Source: Balanoglossus misakiensis
Taxonomy: Eukaryota; Hemichordata
NCBI GenBank assembly: GCA_040954595.2
Contig: CM082593.2
Span: forward strand, 5,518,001 to 5,582,000
DNA: 64,000 nt
Direction of reading: 5' to 3'
Shown one piece after another: positions 61,926 through 64,000 of this stretch. The translations under genes were made by a program, and so were the position numbers. A model generated the notes under the pieces. The model worked only from the letters and a program-made list of their open reading frames with translations, made no database searches and was not told the DNA's origin. Each line of letters opens with the position of its first letter. Positions within the stretch are counted from its first letter, which is position 1.

Positions 61926-64000
61926 ATGGACGAACCTCAACCGGATGGATATAATTTCACCACAAACGACAAGAGGCGAAAATTGAAAGGTAATATAACC
62001 TTATAAAATTTAAATTATTGTCTTCTGTTGCTACCCATCTTTCCATTTGCCATCGCTTGTGGTTTTCTCTAACAGCATGCTCGCATAAGCAATCGACCAA
62101 CCGATCGATCAATCAATCAATCAACCAACCAATCAATCAATAAGTCAGTCAATCAATCCGTCAATTATTGCAACCAACCAACCAACCAACCAACCAACCA
62201 ACCAACCAACCGATCAATCCAACAAACAAAACACCATGATTAGTAGGAAACGATGCAAACTACAGAATTGTTATCTTTTGATCCCTCGCAACGTGAAAGA
62301 CCACAGTGCTTCGGAACCCCTTGGCGGATGTAAACACAATCGGTATACGTAATTTTACTCTGGCAACTTCTGCAAAAAGAGTTGTCGTTTTCTGAATTCG
62401 CCTTCATTCATCTTGGTGTTAACGTATTCTAAATAAAGTGCTTTAGACACACAGCTGACTGGTCGGCACATTTCAATGACAATGTACATCACACAAATGC
62501 ATGCTGTGTTGTCAAGTCGAATTCTGGGCATTTTGAGATGATCTATCAAGCACAGGAAGAAGTTAAACGTGGTCACATTCATTAAACAATATCACAAGTA
62601 TCAGTTTTTGTCTCTGGAATGTAGGGAATTTCTTATTGAATTTATTTAATTTTGCAATTCACGTGTTTTCATTTATTATAAAGTCACCATCAAAGATGCA
62701 ACCGAAGAAACGTATCTGAAGGAGAATCCGACACAGCAGACAGTTGCGTTAGTTGGCGGACTGCCATGGCTTCTGGTCCGATTATCCCTATCGGCCCTGG
62801 CGATGTTTCACTTCGAAAACCCCCGGCTTTGTCTCAGATGTTCCCAAAAGAACGACCGCAGGAAAGGCAGAGTTGGTGATCTGGTCACAGTCAGAACCGA
62901 GAAATCGAAAAATTATGGATCGATCAAGAATTGGGACGATGACGACACCAAAAATCGCCACTGTGTCATATGTGAAGATTTACGACCGAAAACTGAACTG
63001 CTCTGTAAGTATAATTCATGTACACCACTAGAGTTCACTTAAATGCGTCAAAATCAATCTTTAGAGATTTTTAAACAGATTATTGAATTTGTGTAGACGA
63101 TCTTTTCACGTTCGACAGACAATTTCATTAACCACAGTATTATTTTTAATTCTAAATTTGTTTAGTTCGTCCTCTTTTTCTCGACCCAAAGGTCACATAT
63201 GTTATTTCTTTCGATACTCAACTGCACTAAGCATACATAGTTATTTCGTTCTCGTAAGCCAGGGTGTATTTACTCTGTTTTGCTTTGATTTATAAACACT
63301 TGAAACTCAACCCGCCATCGCCCTTGTTTGCAAACTGGTGTCCTGGGCTGGCACAAGAATGCACTCACCGCTACCCAGGGACATTTTACAATCCGGTCAT
63401 TTCCCACCCACGAGTTAGGGTTCGGGTAAGGTTTTAGCCTAAAAGGGTCGAGACCCGGCTTACCGAAAACACACAGCTTCTTCTAGACCCTGGAAATAGT
63501 TGTGCCGTGGTAAATATTATATTCTAGAACAGCTATTACATACATTTATACTTGTACGTGTCATTTTGTCATGTTTATTACCGAATGGATTATGAAATAA
63601 GCGATGGCTTGTCAAAGTTAAACTCTTTTCAGTAACCAAGTGATTTGTTCTTTTACAGACGATCTAAAATCAAAGAACGTACGGAAAGTCTTCTGTGGAA
63701 TAGTCGCTTGTATCCTGACAGTTGCGTTCGTTCTCCACCCACTACTAAAAGTGTACTTTCGTTGGGCAAACCCAACAGAAATTCTATACCTTTTTTATTT
63801 CATAGCTTTCTTTACTCCGCCACTGTTGATCATAGTCAGTCGAGGTTTAGCCATACTGGATCTCACCAAAGTAACAAAGCCATCGATAGACACGGGACCA
63901 TTCAAAGCTCTGTCAAATGACTTCATACACGGCCTCTTAAATCGCACTAACGATAAATTCGTCCCCCTGAAGGGAAGTGTGCGTTTCTGGGGGCTGTTTT
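61926..64000 (+). CDS. 7TM protein, GRL candidate, copy B, cut off by the window end
   Basis: Exons 61926-61989, 62684-63004 and 63659 to beyond 64000, with the same phases as copy A (AAAG|GTAATA, CTCT|GTAAGT, TTTTACAG). The first 21 residues (MDEPQPDGYNFTT) correspond to MAEFEPDSYLFTD in copy A. Exon 2 repeats the hydrophobic GGLPWLLVRLSLSALAMF segment and NPRLCLRC, NYGSI and CVICEDLRPKT, with C71, C74, C115 and C118. Exon 3 begins YDLKSKNVRKVFCG and carries the first two membrane segments and the highly conserved VTKPSIDTGPFKAL and IHGLLNRTNDKF loop. The frame is open to the edge. Intron 1 contains a CAAT/CAAC microsatellite. No break is visible, so the copy is probably functional. Confidence 0.75.
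62092..62220. repeat. CAAT/CAAC/CGAT microsatellite in intron 1 of copy B
   Basis: Alternating blocks of CAAT, CAAC and GTCA/CGAT units, with about nine uninterrupted CAAC units near 62172-62210. Confidence 0.9.

Overview
The window looks like a stretch of nuclear genome from an invertebrate deuterostome. Hemichordate is my first guess; echinoderm or amphioxus are possible. The genes are intron-rich. They include a canonical two-domain Dickkopf, an MZB1/pERp1-type canopy protein and a Mab-21-fold protein, next to a tandem pair of 7TM proteins that resemble gustatory-receptor-like (GRL) chemoreceptors, a class that vertebrates lack. The species call is inference: no ribosomal or mitochondrial marker is present. 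Gene models were built by eye from splice-site phase and family resemblance.

Layout. (1) 518-4731: three related hairpin-ended repeat elements nested inside one another, each inserted in the simple-repeat stretch just before the 3' tail of its host. They carry many AGGTCA-type repeats. (2) 4.7-29.5 kb: no convincing gene, but many poly-G/poly-C runs, a compound tetranucleotide repeat and two small TTAACCC-ended MITE-like elements. This is probably intron or downstream territory of the next gene. (3) 29530-30053 (-): the first two coding exons of a type II transmembrane protein, best read as a membrane-associated collagen (COL13/23/25 class), with a furin-type site and a GC-AG intron. (4) 35381-39347 (-): a five-exon MZB1/canopy-like ER protein ending in KTEL, with one extra acidic in-frame exon. 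(5) 41011-42682 (-): a two-exon Mab-21/cGAS-fold protein that appears to lack the catalytic acidic residues. (6) 42.7-52.9 kb: about 10 kb of non-coding DNA between divergent genes, with a long ATAC microsatellite. (7) 52997-56345 (+): a three-exon Dickkopf Wnt antagonist with a TATA box and another ATAC microsatellite in intron 1. (8) 58.1-58.27 kb: a short LTR-like sequence followed by a tRNA-Leu-type primer-binding site. (9) 58781-61179 and 61926 to the window end (+): two tandem three-exon 7TM paralogues, the second cut off by the window edge.

Functionally these are unrelated neighbours (extracellular matrix, ER folding, a Mab-21 pseudo-enzyme, Wnt antagonism, putative chemoreception) and not one pathway. 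The least expected structures are the self-nesting elements at 0.5-4.7 kb, the acidic cassette exon of the MZB1-like gene, and the conserved CxxC...NYGSI...CxxC domain encoded upstream of the 7TM core in both receptor-like genes.
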